From the NCBI GenBank assembly GCA_043497085.1, contig JBIEKI010000001.1: a stretch of 64,000 bases of DNA; one strand, written 5' to 3'. Positions 24,491 through 33,046 of the stretch are shown here, one piece after another. The notes beneath the pieces are model-generated. The model did no database searches. It saw only the letters and a program-made list of their open reading frames with translations, and had not been told where the DNA came from. This stretch comes from Thalassobacillus sp043497085 (GTDB lineage Bacteria > Bacillota > Bacilli > Bacillales > Halobacillaceae). The stretch's first letter is position 1. Each line of letters starts with the position of its first letter. Made by a program: the position numbers and the translations under genes.

Positions 24491-26344
24491 ATGATTGATT
24501 CTATTTTATTGCAATTTATGCTTATCGGACTTTTAGGTATCGGTTCCCAGTGGGCTGCCTGGCGTTTTCGGCTTCCTGCAATCGTACTGATGTCGATTGC
24601 GGGTTTGTTAGCAGGACCTATTTTCGGTTTGATTAATCCAGAACAGGATTTCGGTGCAGTCTATCGTCCAATCATTGCGATGGCTGTAGCCATCATTCTT
24701 TTTGAAGGAAGTCTGAATCTGGACTTTAAAGAAGTAAAGGGCCTTGGTCGTCCGGTCGTTCGGATTGTGACGTTAGGAGCTTTTATCAGCTGGATTCTTG
24801 GTGCGTTTGCCGCCCATTATGTGGCTGGACTATCCTGGGCAGTGGCTTTTGTCATTGCAGGGTTGTTCATCGTGACAGGTCCGACCGTCATCCTTCCTTT
24901 ATTAAGGCAGGCTAAATTAAAAGCGCGTCCTGCTAAGATTTTGAAATGGGAAGGTATTATCGTTGATCCGATCGGTGCTTTGCTGGCTGTTTTTGCGTTT
25001 GAGTTCATCCGATTCATTCTTAGTGATGAGATCGGCATAATCGGTCTGCTCTCCTTTTTCCTTGCCTCCTTGTTTGCTATATTACTAGGCTGGGCATGCG
25101 GGAGAGGTGTCGGGTGGATGTTTGAAACGGGGTATGTGCCGGAATATTTGAAATCCCCTGTTGTTTTCACTGTAGTCATTGCTTGTTTCACGATTGCAGA
25201 TGAAATCACCCATGAAACTGGCTTGCTGGCTGTAACGGCAATGGGGATGACGCTTGCAAACCTGCACATCCCATCTATTTCTGATATGAGGCATTTCAAA
25301 GAAAACATATCGTTGCTATTGATTTCAACGATCTTTATTATGCTGACAGCTTCATTGACTCCTGAGACGTTGTTTCAAATATTAAATATCCAGATCATCG
25401 GGTTTGTATTACTGATGCTTTTTGTCGTCAGACCACTGTCGATTTGGGTTTCAACGATTGGAACAGATCTTACAAAATCAGAAAAACTGCTCGTCGGGTG
25501 GATTGCCCCCCGTGGGATTGTCGCTTTGACTGTCTCCAGTTACTTTGCAAGTGTGCTGTTGGATGAAGGATATGAAGATGCCAATCTGCTTATTTCTATT
25601 ACGTTCGCGTTGGTCTTTTCTACGGTCGTCGCCCACGGCTTTTCTATACAATGGCTGGCTAAAAAATTGAATTTATCAATGGAAGGTCCACCTGGAGTAT
25701 TGATAAATGGCAGCAGTACGTTTACAGTCACGCTCGCAAAAACATTGGAAGAATTGAAAGTTCCGGTGATGATCATCGACTCATCCTGGGAGCGGCTGAT
25801 GACGGCAAGGCGTGCCGGTGTCCCGATCTACCATGGAGAGATACTTTCGGAACAGACGGAATACACAATGGATATGACACCATTCGAGTATTTGATTGCT
25901 GCATCTGAATTGGATTCGTATAATGCCCTCATTTGCACGACGTTTGTGCCGACTTTCGGAAGGAATAATTTATATCAATTGAGTCTGCGTAACCAGAGTG
26001 GAGATAATTTGGAAGGACTGGTCCATTCAATTGGCGGACGTATCTTGTTCGAAGAAGGAGCTTCCTGGGAGAAATTGAATCAGTTAGCCGGAGAAGGTTA
26101 TAAATTCAGGAAGACGAATATCACCTCTAAGTACACCTTTAAGGATTATATGAACAATAAAAATGAAGGAGCCATTTTGTTATTGATTAAAAAGCCATCC
26201 GGAAAGGTTGATTTCTTTACAGAAGATTTTGATACAAAGGCAGAACAGGGTGACGTCGTCGTCAGTCTCATGCCGCCGGATAAAGAACGAGACAAAATAC
26301 AAACACGACTGGAAGAACAGCGGAATGAAAACGAGCGGGCATAA
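24491..26344 (+). CDS. CPA1-type Na+/H+ antiporter with C-terminal RCK/TrkA-like domain
   Basis: 617 residues. The first ~390 residues form about twelve membrane segments of the NhaP/CPA1 fold, with AIILFEGSLNLDFKEV, FIVTGPTVILPLLRQ, WEGIIVDPIGALLAVF (the ion-binding Asp) and VGWIAPRGIVALTVSSYFA. The remaining ~220 residues are a soluble Rossmann-like TrkA-N part (PPGVLINGSSTFTVTLAKTL). The protein should expel Na+ or K+ in exchange for protons, with the soluble part sensing nucleotide or pH. This suits a salt-adapted organism. It stands alone, ended by a strong hairpin. Confidence 0.9.
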   Translation: MIDSILLQFMLIGLLGIGSQWAAWRFRLPAIVLMSIAGLLAGPIFGLINPEQDFGAVYRPIIAMAVAIILFEGSLNLDFKEVKGLGRPVVRIVTLGAFISWILGAFAAHYVAGLSWAVAFVIAGLFIVTGPTVILPLLRQAKLKARPAKILKWEGIIVDPIGALLAVFAFEFIRFILSDEIGIIGLLSFFLASLFAILLGWACGRGVGWMFETGYVPEYLKSPVVFTVVIACFTIADEITHETGLLAVTAMGMTLANLHIPSISDMRHFKENISLLLISTIFIMLTASLTPETLFQILNIQIIGFVLLMLFVVRPLSIWVSTIGTDLTKSEKLLVGWIAPRGIVALTVSSYFASVLLDEGYEDANLLISITFALVFSTVVAHGFSIQWLAKKLNLSMEGPPGVLINGSSTFTVTLAKTLEELKVPVMIIDSSWERLMTARRAGVPIYHGEILSEQTEYTMDMTPFEYLIAASELDSYNALICTTFVPTFGRNNLYQLSLRNQSGDNLEGLVHSIGGRILFEEGASWEKLNQLAGEGYKFRKTNITSKYTFKDYMNNKNEGAILLLIKKPSGKVDFFTEDFDTKAEQGDVVVSLMPPDKERDKIQTRLEEQRNENERA

Positions 26345-26345
26345 A

Positions 26346-26390
26346 CAAAGTGCCGGCCGCCATACTTCTTTGGCGGCCGGCACTTTTGTC
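26346..26390. terminator. Bidirectional terminator, antiporter/microprotein
   Basis: Fifteen-pair stem aaagtgccggccgcc / ggcggccggcacttt. It serves two convergent genes and touches the stop codon of the small minus-strand gene. Confidence 0.9.
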
Positions 26391-26568
26391 ATTTATTTTC
26401 TGCCAGCTGTGTATTCAGTTCTTTCAACTGATTTTCGATTTGCTGCAACTGCTTTTCTGCATTAGAAACATTTCCACCAGTAGCTTCAATCTTATCTAAA
26501 TCTCCCTGAATACGGACATAGTCAGATTTTAATTCAGCAATTTGATCCTGGATTTCTTTATTTGTCAC
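26389..26568 (-). CDS. Small coiled-coil protein (SE1832-like)
   Basis: About 59 residues, nearly all predicted coiled coil with heptad spacing (IQDQIAELKSDYVRIQGDL, AEKQLQQIENQLKELNTQL). It resembles the SE1832 family of small Bacillales proteins of unknown function. The start is GTG at 26568, with AGAGGTGAT upstream; the GTG at 26577 overlaps that site. Family assignment is from memory of the pattern. Confidence 0.65.
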   Translation of the reverse strand: MTNKEIQDQIAELKSDYVRIQGDLDKIEATGGNVSNAEKQLQQIENQLKELNTQLAENK

Positions 26569-26660
26569 TGATATCACCTCTAATTCTATTGTAGAGGGAT
26601 TGTCAAGTATGGTATAGTTATTGAAATTTTATACGACGTATCTGTTAAACGTCGTTATTA

Positions 26661-27180
26661 TTTTTACAAAAAGCCTTATTCAACAATAAGACCGTAAAGT
26701 CGAAGCCTTGATTTCGAAATATTTGAGGGAGTTTAGGTCGTTGGGGAAGGATTCGCTTTCCTGCGGGGGACCTGGCGAGCTTCCTCGGGCTATCGCCCTG
26801 TGGGATCTCGCCTAGATCCTTCTCCCGCGGGAGTCTCACCCTTCCCCCACGCCCTTTGCCATACAAGATACTCGAAATCGTGCTTGGGAAGTCCATCCCT
26901 TTTGTGAAGAAAATCCTATTACAATGCTAATTTGAATGTGCTTTCTGTTCCAAAGCACACTATTCTTGATAGGCGTTTTCGAGATTCTAACCCTTGTATG
27001 GTGGCTGTGAAAACGGTGAGACTCCTGTGGGATGAACATGATCGGTGAGATCCCGCAAGGCGAAGCCTGAGGAAGCTCACTACATGCCCACGGAAAGCGA
27101 TCCGTTTTCCCAGCCACCATAATTGCAATCTAAAGTCTCGAAACTGAGTCTTCAAGTAAAGGGAGCTTTAACTGTAAAAT
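26661..27180 (+). repeat. Composite palindromic repeat element, copy 1
   Basis: 520 bases made of two GC-rich modules facing each other around a spacer of about 130 bases. Left module: gctttcctgcgggggacc ... tcccgcgggagtctcac. Right module: gagactcctgtggg ... gcccacggaaagcg, which is the left module inverted. The outer arms (tttttacaaaaagccttatt on the left, tcttcaagtaaagggagctt on the right) match the copy at 60203-60800 when that is reverse complemented. No transposase-like frame is present. It is a non-coding Bacillaceae-type intergenic element. Confidence 0.85.
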
Positions 27181-27220
27181 AGATACTGAGATTTAACAGA
27201 GTCAAAAGGGGGGAGAGACG

Positions 27221-28063
27221 ATGGAGGTAAAGACATATCAAGATCCACAGGTATATTACGAAAAGGTCGAACCTTTGTTAATGAAAGAAGAAGCGTTAAA
27301 TAACTTGCCTTTAGGAATCGCGGATCGGTTGAGAAGACAACCAGCAGAAGCAGATTTAATAACAGTGGAGACCGGCGAGGAGGCCGTTTACACCCTTATA
27401 CATACAATGAGGAATCAATGGGTGCTGCCAGCTTGCGCTGCGGATGATTCCGTTTTTCAAAAAGCCGCTGAGTTTCTTTACCATAACAATTACCCTGTCG
27501 GTGGAGTGGTTGGTGAAAAGGAAGGAGCAACAAAATTCATCCATGCTTATACAAAAATAAGCAAAGGGAAATCCCGGGTACATATGAACCAATATGTATA
27601 TCGTCTGGATGCATTACAGCCTTTCACTTTAGGGAAGGGGGAATTGAAAGTGGCAGGCATAGCAGACAAAAGTTTGATTACCAACTGGCTGTACAATTTT
27701 GGAGTTGAAACCGGGGAACGGTCTATTAAAGATGATGCAGAGGAGTTGGCGGATCGTATGGTAACTGCAGGTACCATGCACTTATGGGTAGTCGATAAAG
27801 AGCCGGTTTCGATGGTGAATCAATCCAGAAATACCAGAAACGGAGCGACTGTCAACGCTGTTTACACACCTGACAGACATTAAGAAAAGGGATATGCCAC
27901 CAGTGCTGTCTGGTCACTTACTAAAAAATTATTAGGTCAGGGCTATCAATTTTGCAGTCTTTATACGGATGCTGATAACCCGGCTTCTAATTCCATTTAT
28001 AAAAAGATAGGCTATTTTCCTATAGGAGAATCCGTGGTATATCGATTTAATACCGAATCATAA
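27221..28063 (+). pseudogene. GNAT acetyltransferase interrupted by one in-frame TAA
   Basis: The frame opens at ATG 27221 (AAAGGGGGGAG upstream) and runs 220 codons to TAA at 27881-27883. It then continues in the same frame for another 59 codons to TAA at 28061. The second part reads EKGYATSAVWSLTKKLLGQG and ends DNPASNSIYKKIGYFPIGES. That is exactly the acetyl-CoA site and last strand of a GNAT domain, following VNAVYTPDRH in the first part. Restored, the protein would be about 280 residues, normal for this two-part GNAT family. A single base change (for example CAA or AAA to TAA) explains it. The truncated product lacks the acetyl-CoA loop and is probably inactive. A sequencing error is the alternative. 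Confidence 0.88.
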
Positions 28064-28339
28064 CACCCAATTAATTACCAAAAGATAGAAATGAATTACT
28101 TTTTAAGGTAGAAAATTAGTGAATTTTCTGATAATATATTGAAATAAGGATGATTACCCAGTATTTCAGACAATATATAACTATGTGCTTACTATATAAC
28201 CTATATCCTTTATTTTGTGCTTTGAAAGCGTATTATAAAGAATAGGAAAGTTTGAGTAAGCGAAATCTATTAGGTATGATAGAGAGTACATGAGCTTTTT
28301 TCTGATAATTCCTGCACTATTTTAGGAGGAATACTTACA
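28064..28339 (+). other. AT-rich region upstream of the TRAP operon
   Basis: 276 bases without a gene. Apart from the promoter at 28252-28280 I see no RNA fold or operator that I can name. Confidence 0.45.
28252..28280 (+). promoter_or_regulatory. Candidate TRAP operon promoter
   Basis: TTGAGT (28252-28257), 17 bases, TATGAT (28275-28280). It lies 60 bases before dctQ. Confidence 0.55.
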
Positions 28340-28903
28340 TTGAAACTACTTAGGATGCTAGACAATTTCATATTAAAATTAGAAGAATTCATTTTAAGCT
28401 ATGCTGTAATTGTTATTGCAGTAATGGTCGTTGGTAAGGCTCTTCTAAGAGCACTATTCACTTACTCCCCGCCTTTTGCTGACGAAGTAAGTCAGTTTTC
28501 CGTCATTATCGCAACCTTTATGGGGATCAGCTACGCTGCCAGAAAAGGCAGACATATCAGTATGTCAGCGTTTTATGATCTTGCACCATTCAAAGTACGT
28601 AAGATACTTATGATTCTCATCCCCGCGGTAACAGCATTTTTCTTGTTTGTACTTGCTTATTATTCATACTTATATGTTATTGATTTAAAGGATTCAGGAC
28701 GAGTGACTTCAGCTATGCAGGTTCCATCTTACTATATGTATATTGCGCTTCCTGTCGGGTTTACGCTGGGGGGCATTCAATTTTTACGAAATATGCTTAT
28801 CAATATTACAAACCGGGATGAAGTGTACTTAGGAACAGACGCGAAAGATTACAATGACAAAGAACTGAATGAACGGGATGTAGAAGAGGAACTCCACCTA
28901 TAA
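28340..28903 (+). CDS. TRAP transporter small permease (DctQ family)
   Basis: 187 residues with four membrane segments. The family feature ADEVSQFSVIIATFMGISYAARKGRHISM (written here in parts: DEVSQFSVIIATFMG, then AARKGRHISM) is clear. It pairs with the large permease to form the membrane part of a Na+-driven TRAP importer for organic acids. The start is TTG at 28340, with AGGAGGA nine bases upstream. It is first in an operon ordered Q-M-P, not the more usual P-Q-M. Confidence 0.9.
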   Translation: MKLLRMLDNFILKLEEFILSYAVIVIAVMVVGKALLRALFTYSPPFADEVSQFSVIIATFMGISYAARKGRHISMSAFYDLAPFKVRKILMILIPAVTAFFLFVLAYYSYLYVIDLKDSGRVTSAMQVPSYYMYIALPVGFTLGGIQFLRNMLINITNRDEVYLGTDAKDYNDKELNERDVEEELHL

Positions 28904-28952
28904 TTTACACTAATATTAGAGCACACAAATTTGATCAAGAAAGGAAAACAAT

Positions 28953-30218
28953 ATGGTAGCTACTTTATTAACAATCATGGTTGTACTATTGTTATTGAAT
29001 TTCCCAATGATGATCCCGCTTATGGCGGCACCACTGGTTGTACTTTTCTTATATTTTCCGAATTTAGACGTAATGATTTTAATGAAGCAGTTTGCTACGG
29101 GGATCGAGCCTTATGTACTGCTGGCTGTTCCGTTGTTTATCTTTGCTGCAGATATTATGACCACTGGTAAAACATCGAATAGATTGCTCGATTTCATCAG
29201 TTCTTTCATCGGTCATCTGCGTGGTGGTTATGCGATTACCACAGCAGCCGCCTGTACTTTATTCGGAGCCATTTCCGGGTCAACCCAGGCGACGGTCGTA
29301 GCAATCGGTACACCAATGCGAGAACGGCTATTGAAGGTCGGCTATAAAGACCCTACAGCGATTGCCTTGATCATCAACTCCAGTGATATTGCATTGCTCG
29401 TTCCACCAAGTATCGGAATGATCATGTATGGTCTTGTTTCCGGGACATCTGTCGGAGATTTGTTTATTGCCGGTATCGTGCCAGGTGTTATCGTTTTCCT
29501 TTTATTTGCAATTTATAGTATCATTTATGCTAAAGTCGCCGACATTCCCTTGACAGCAAAATCAAGCTGGGCAGAAAGATTCAGGACTTTACGAAGAGCA
29601 TTGCTCCCGTTAGGGTTCCCGATCATCATTATCGGTGGGATCTATGCAGGTATCTTTAGTCCTACGGAAGCAGCTGGTGTTTCTGTTCTTTACGCTTTCA
29701 TTCTTGAAGTATTGATTTATCGTTCTATTCATATTAAAGAATTACCTAAAATCGCACGTTCTACCGGGCTGGTAACTTCTGCGGTATTCGTATTGGTAGC
29801 TGGTGGACAAGCATTCACCTGGGTCATCTCGTTTGCAAGAATACCTCAGATGATCACAGAGGCGGTGCTTGGACCTGAGCCAAGTGCGATATTCGTTTTA
29901 CTTATGGTTACATTATTCTTCTTCATCGGATGTATGTTTGTCGACCCAATCGTTGTCATCTTAGTTTTGACGCCGATTTTCTATCCAGCTGCGATGAGTG
30001 CAGGTGTAGATCCTGTTCATTTAGGTGTAGTAATTACATTCCAGGCAGCATTGGGGTCTGCAACACCACCATTCGGTGTCGACATATTTACTGCCAGTGC
30101 GGTATTCAATAAACCGTATCTGGAAGTTATCAAAGGAACCCCGCCATATATTATCATGTTGGTATTTGTTTCGTTCTTGTTGATTTTCTTTGAGGAGCTC
30201 TCACTTATTTTATTGTAA
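28953..30218 (+). CDS. TRAP transporter large permease (DctM family)
   Basis: 421 residues, about twelve membrane segments, normal length. PLFIFAADIMTTGKTSNRLLDF, GAISGSTQATVVAIGTPM, LIINSSDIALLVPPSIGMI, GIFSPTEAAGVSVLYAF and the C-terminal GSATPPFGVDIFTA are DctM hallmarks. It carries the substrate and Na+ pathway. The ligand of the whole system is unknown. Confidence 0.93.
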   Translation: MVATLLTIMVVLLLLNFPMMIPLMAAPLVVLFLYFPNLDVMILMKQFATGIEPYVLLAVPLFIFAADIMTTGKTSNRLLDFISSFIGHLRGGYAITTAAACTLFGAISGSTQATVVAIGTPMRERLLKVGYKDPTAIALIINSSDIALLVPPSIGMIMYGLVSGTSVGDLFIAGIVPGVIVFLLFAIYSIIYAKVADIPLTAKSSWAERFRTLRRALLPLGFPIIIIGGIYAGIFSPTEAAGVSVLYAFILEVLIYRSIHIKELPKIARSTGLVTSAVFVLVAGGQAFTWVISFARIPQMITEAVLGPEPSAIFVLLMVTLFFFIGCMFVDPIVVILVLTPIFYPAAMSAGVDPVHLGVVITFQAALGSATPPFGVDIFTASAVFNKPYLEVIKGTPPYIIMLVFVSFLLIFFEELSLILL

Positions 30219-30260
30219 AAAGTGGGGGATAATATAAAAAAATTGTAGGGGGTAATTACC

Positions 30261-31328
30261 ATTTTTAACAAAAAGGGTTTATTTAGTTTCATACTAGTGT
30301 TGTCCATTGGTATGGTTTTAGCTGCTTGTGGCGGTAACGGCGGAGATGGCGGCGATTCAGGCTCCGGCGGTGAAACACAAAATTGGAAATTTGTCACGGA
30401 AGAAGTAAAAGGACAAGTACAATATGAGTACGCTGAAGAATTTGCCAAGCGCATGAAAGAAAAGTCCGACGGTCAAGTCAATATCGAAGTTTATGAGTAC
30501 GGCGGACTAGGTACAGAAAGTGACCAGGTAGAACAGCTGCAAAGTGGTGCTGTACAGATGGCAGTCATGTCTCCTGGCTTTACAGGTAACATGGTAAAAG
30601 AAGGACAAATCTTCGCCCTTCATTTCTTATTCCCGGACAGTGTTGAAAAAACACAGGAAATTTTGAATACGAGTGAAGCGTTGAACACGGATTTAGTTGA
30701 TAAGTATAAAGAACATTCCATCACTCCATTATCTTTCTGGACTGAAGGTGCTATGCAGTGGACTTCCAGTAAGAAAATTGAAACACCAGAGGATTTCCAA
30801 AACTTCAAAATGCGTACCCAGACATCTCCTTTGATTCTAGAATCCTACAAGGCGTATGGTGCGCAACCAACACCAATGTCCTGGTCTGAATTATATACAG
30901 CTCTTGACCGTGGTACAGTGGAAGGACAAGAAAACCCGATTTTCTTCATCGGAGATGCTTCTTTCCATGAAGTCCAGGATTATATGACAATCTCTAACCA
31001 CAACAACTATGTAGCGATGACTACTGTCAACACAGATTGGTTCGATGGGTTGTCTGAAGACATGCAGAAGATGGTTACAGAAACTACGGAAGAAATGCAA
31101 GAGTGGGTTTTTGAAGAGCAAAAGAAACAAAACGAAGAATACCTGGAAGTCATCAAAAATGATGAGGAAAACCCAACTGAAATTGTAGAGTTGTCTGAAG
31201 AACAGCGCCAAGCATTCAAAGAAAAAGCAAAGCCTGTCCGTGACTTCTATCGTAATGAAGTTTCTACTGTGGATGGCCAAATTTTAGACAAGCTTCAAAA
31301 AGAAATCGAAGAAGCAGGTGCTGAGTAA
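30261..31328 (+). CDS. TRAP transporter solute-binding lipoprotein (DctP family), apparent ATT start
   Basis: About 355 residues. It is the extracellular binding protein of the TRAP importer. The family segment MRTQTSPLILESYKAYGAQP holds the Arg that grips the carboxylate of the ligand, and YTALDRGTVEGQENP follows. An in-frame stop lies at 30246, and no ATG, GTG or TTG occurs before GTG 30297. The ATT at 30261 has AGGGGGT seven bases upstream. It gives a complete lipoprotein signal, MFNKKGLFSFILVLSIGMVL then AAC; starting at 30297 would remove the basic and half the hydrophobic part. Non-canonical initiation or an ATG-to-ATT change is implied. Confidence 0.88.
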   Translation: MFNKKGLFSFILVLSIGMVLAACGGNGGDGGDSGSGGETQNWKFVTEEVKGQVQYEYAEEFAKRMKEKSDGQVNIEVYEYGGLGTESDQVEQLQSGAVQMAVMSPGFTGNMVKEGQIFALHFLFPDSVEKTQEILNTSEALNTDLVDKYKEHSITPLSFWTEGAMQWTSSKKIETPEDFQNFKMRTQTSPLILESYKAYGAQPTPMSWSELYTALDRGTVEGQENPIFFIGDASFHEVQDYMTISNHNNYVAMTTVNTDWFDGLSEDMQKMVTETTEEMQEWVFEEQKKQNEEYLEVIKNDEENPTEIVELSEEQRQAFKEKAKPVRDFYRNEVSTVDGQILDKLQKEIEEAGAE

Positions 31329-31339
31329 TTTTAGATGTA

Positions 31340-31380
31340 CAAGGGGCTATCCCATAAGCCTCTTTAAAATGAAAAAACCA
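31340..31380 (+). repeat. Short repeat shared with 4125-4178 and 4440-4493
   Basis: caaggggctatcccataagc and the following ctctttaaaatgaaaaa occur with small changes at both other sites. Confidence 0.6.
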
Positions 31381-31412
31381 CGAAGAATTCATTTTCTTCG
31401 TGGTTTTTTCTT
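31371..31412 (+). terminator. Terminator of the TRAP operon
   Basis: Stem aaaaaaccacgaag / cttcgtggtttttt. Confidence 0.88.
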
Positions 31413-31465
31413 TGTTGTCTTTGAATTTATTAAATTTTATGGTCGTGGGTGCTTTCCTGCAGTGG

Positions 31466-31768
31466 GTTGCATCCAGCTCCAGCGCCTACCCCCTCGAGGT
31501 CTTAAGTCGATCCTCTCTGTGACAAGGAACGTCACGGCGAGGCTTGGCTTAAGCTTGTCGGGGGCCTGCAGGACAAGGAACGCTTCTTAGAACGACATCG
31601 CACGAAGAAAAAGTGGTTTCCTTTTTCGAGGATGCAGGTCAGATCGACGTTGGCACACTAGAACTACTTCTTAGAATGTACTTCGCAGAAAAAGACAAAG
31701 TCTTTTTTGAGGACGTGCCGTTTTTAGTCGAACGTCCTTACTAGCAAGGCGCTTGCGCTTTTGTTCTC
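31466..31768. repeat. Bacillaceae intergenic repeat with internal duplication
   Basis: It starts tccagctccagcgcctaccc and ends aaggcgcttgcgcttttgtt, ends typical of a repeat family widespread between genes in Bacillaceae. The inverted arms cccctcgaggtcttaag / cttaagcttgtcgggg are inside. A second, downstream part contains two diverged direct copies of about 52 bases (31583-31634 and 31667-31718), each starting cttcttagaa and each able to fold as an A/T-rich hairpin. The right end overlaps the MFS stop codon. Confidence 0.75.
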
Positions 31769-32954
31769 AGCTGACAGGCTCCCAGGGTTCTGTCTGTTTC
31801 CTTGCATCCAGCCACGTCAAGATAAAGACAAGAAGGAAGAGGAAACTGGATATCTTAAATAATGATGCCGTTTCAACAAATTGATAGATCACACCTAATA
31901 CAACAGCACTTAATCCTATACCGAGATCAATCGAAGAATAGAACATTCCATTGGCAATACCGCTTCTGGCCGTTGTCGTTTTTGAAATAACCCATGCCTG
32001 GAATGCAGGCATCATCGAACCGTAGCCGAGACCGAATAAGGCGCCTGATATGATCAGGTGCATATTTGTTTCCGCGATTGCAAGCACCCACATTGCGATA
32101 AAAGCGATCAATGTACATACCATAATCAGATTCCATGGACCTTTCTTGTCAAAATAACGCCCGGTGACCGGCCTTGAAATAGTTGCGAACAATGCATTGA
32201 ATAAGTAAAACAGATAAGTCCCGCTCAACCCGCGTTCAGTGCCAAAAATAACGATATAGGTAACGATTGAACCATAACCGAAGGTCGTGAAAAAAGTAAC
32301 TAATGCCGGGTACCAGCTCCTTTTTTCAATCAAGGAACCTGCGAATGAAAATTTAGGAGGTGCTTCCTGATTCTCCTTGACATTGTCCGGCGTGTGGAAA
32401 CTGGTAAAAGAAAATAATAGGATGGCGACAATGCCTAGTGCTGCTGAAATCCAAATCAAAAGGTTGAATGTGTAATGCTGATAAAGGAATATTCCAAGAC
32501 TCGGGGCTATGATCATCCCGATTGTGATGGAAAGTCCGAAGTAACCCATTCCTTCCCCGACACGCTTCCTTGGTACGATATCTACCGCTGCAGTTCCATT
32601 CGTAGTCGTCGACCAGCCCCAGGCAAGTCCATGGGCAAACCGCAGTATCAGAAGAATGATGACAATTTGCGTAATCGGATAAAGCAGGGTCATGGCCAGT
32701 AGAGAAACGGAACCTGCTAATACGAGCAGTTTTCTTTCTTTGGTCATCAAGATATGGCCAATGAAGGGCCGGATCAATATTGCTGCTATAGAAAACATGG
32801 TGGTAACGAGACCAATTTCCATTTTGCTTCCGCCAATAGACTCAATATAAGGAGGGAGGTTAGGCAGGAGCATTTGGAAGCTCATGAAGGTGAATAAGTT
32901 CCCTAGTAATAGAAAAATGAATGGCCTTGTCCAAAGTTTAGGTGTTTCTTGCAT
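31767..32954 (-). CDS. MFS transporter (12 TM)
   Basis: 395 residues with twelve hydrophobic helices. The motif A-like region GHILMTKERKLLV follows helix 2, and RFAHGLAWGWSTTTNGTAAV and VGEGMGYFGLSITIGMIIAP are conserved in a YwoG-like group of Bacillales exporters. It probably expels a small molecule; the substrate is unknown. AAAAAGGAGAA precedes the ATG. The last codons lie at the edge of the repeat at 31466-31768. Confidence 0.87.
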   Translation of the reverse strand: MQETPKLWTRPFIFLLLGNLFTFMSFQMLLPNLPPYIESIGGSKMEIGLVTTMFSIAAILIRPFIGHILMTKERKLLVLAGSVSLLAMTLLYPITQIVIILLILRFAHGLAWGWSTTTNGTAAVDIVPRKRVGEGMGYFGLSITIGMIIAPSLGIFLYQHYTFNLLIWISAALGIVAILLFSFTSFHTPDNVKENQEAPPKFSFAGSLIEKRSWYPALVTFFTTFGYGSIVTYIVIFGTERGLSGTYLFYLFNALFATISRPVTGRYFDKKGPWNLIMVCTLIAFIAMWVLAIAETNMHLIISGALFGLGYGSMMPAFQAWVISKTTTARSGIANGMFYSSIDLGIGLSAVVLGVIYQFVETASLFKISSFLFLLVFILTWLDARKQTEPWEPVS

Positions 32955-33002
32955 GAAGGTGTTCTCCTTTTTACGTATTGATTGTATCGTAAAGCAATCA
33001 CA

Positions 33003-33036
33003 AAAAAATTCAACCTCCTATCGCAGGATAGGAGGG
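33003..33036 (-). terminator. Terminator of the AI-2E family gene
   Basis: On the minus strand cctcctatc-ctgc-gataggagg is followed by TTGAATTTTTTTG. Confidence 0.87.
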
Positions 33037-33046
33037 TTCGTCTTCA

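Noticed and set aside
26645..27155. Minus-strand open frames of 78-94 codons inside the composite repeat
   Set aside because: They differ between the two repeat copies and read through palindromes; no transposase features.
28221..28234. cre-like TGAAAGCGTATTAT upstream of the TRAP operon
   Set aside because: It departs from the consensus at several fixed positions in the right half.
31318..31590. 90-codon plus-strand frame over the terminator and repeat
   Set aside because: It crosses a strong terminator and a known-type intergenic repeat; the translation has no meaning.
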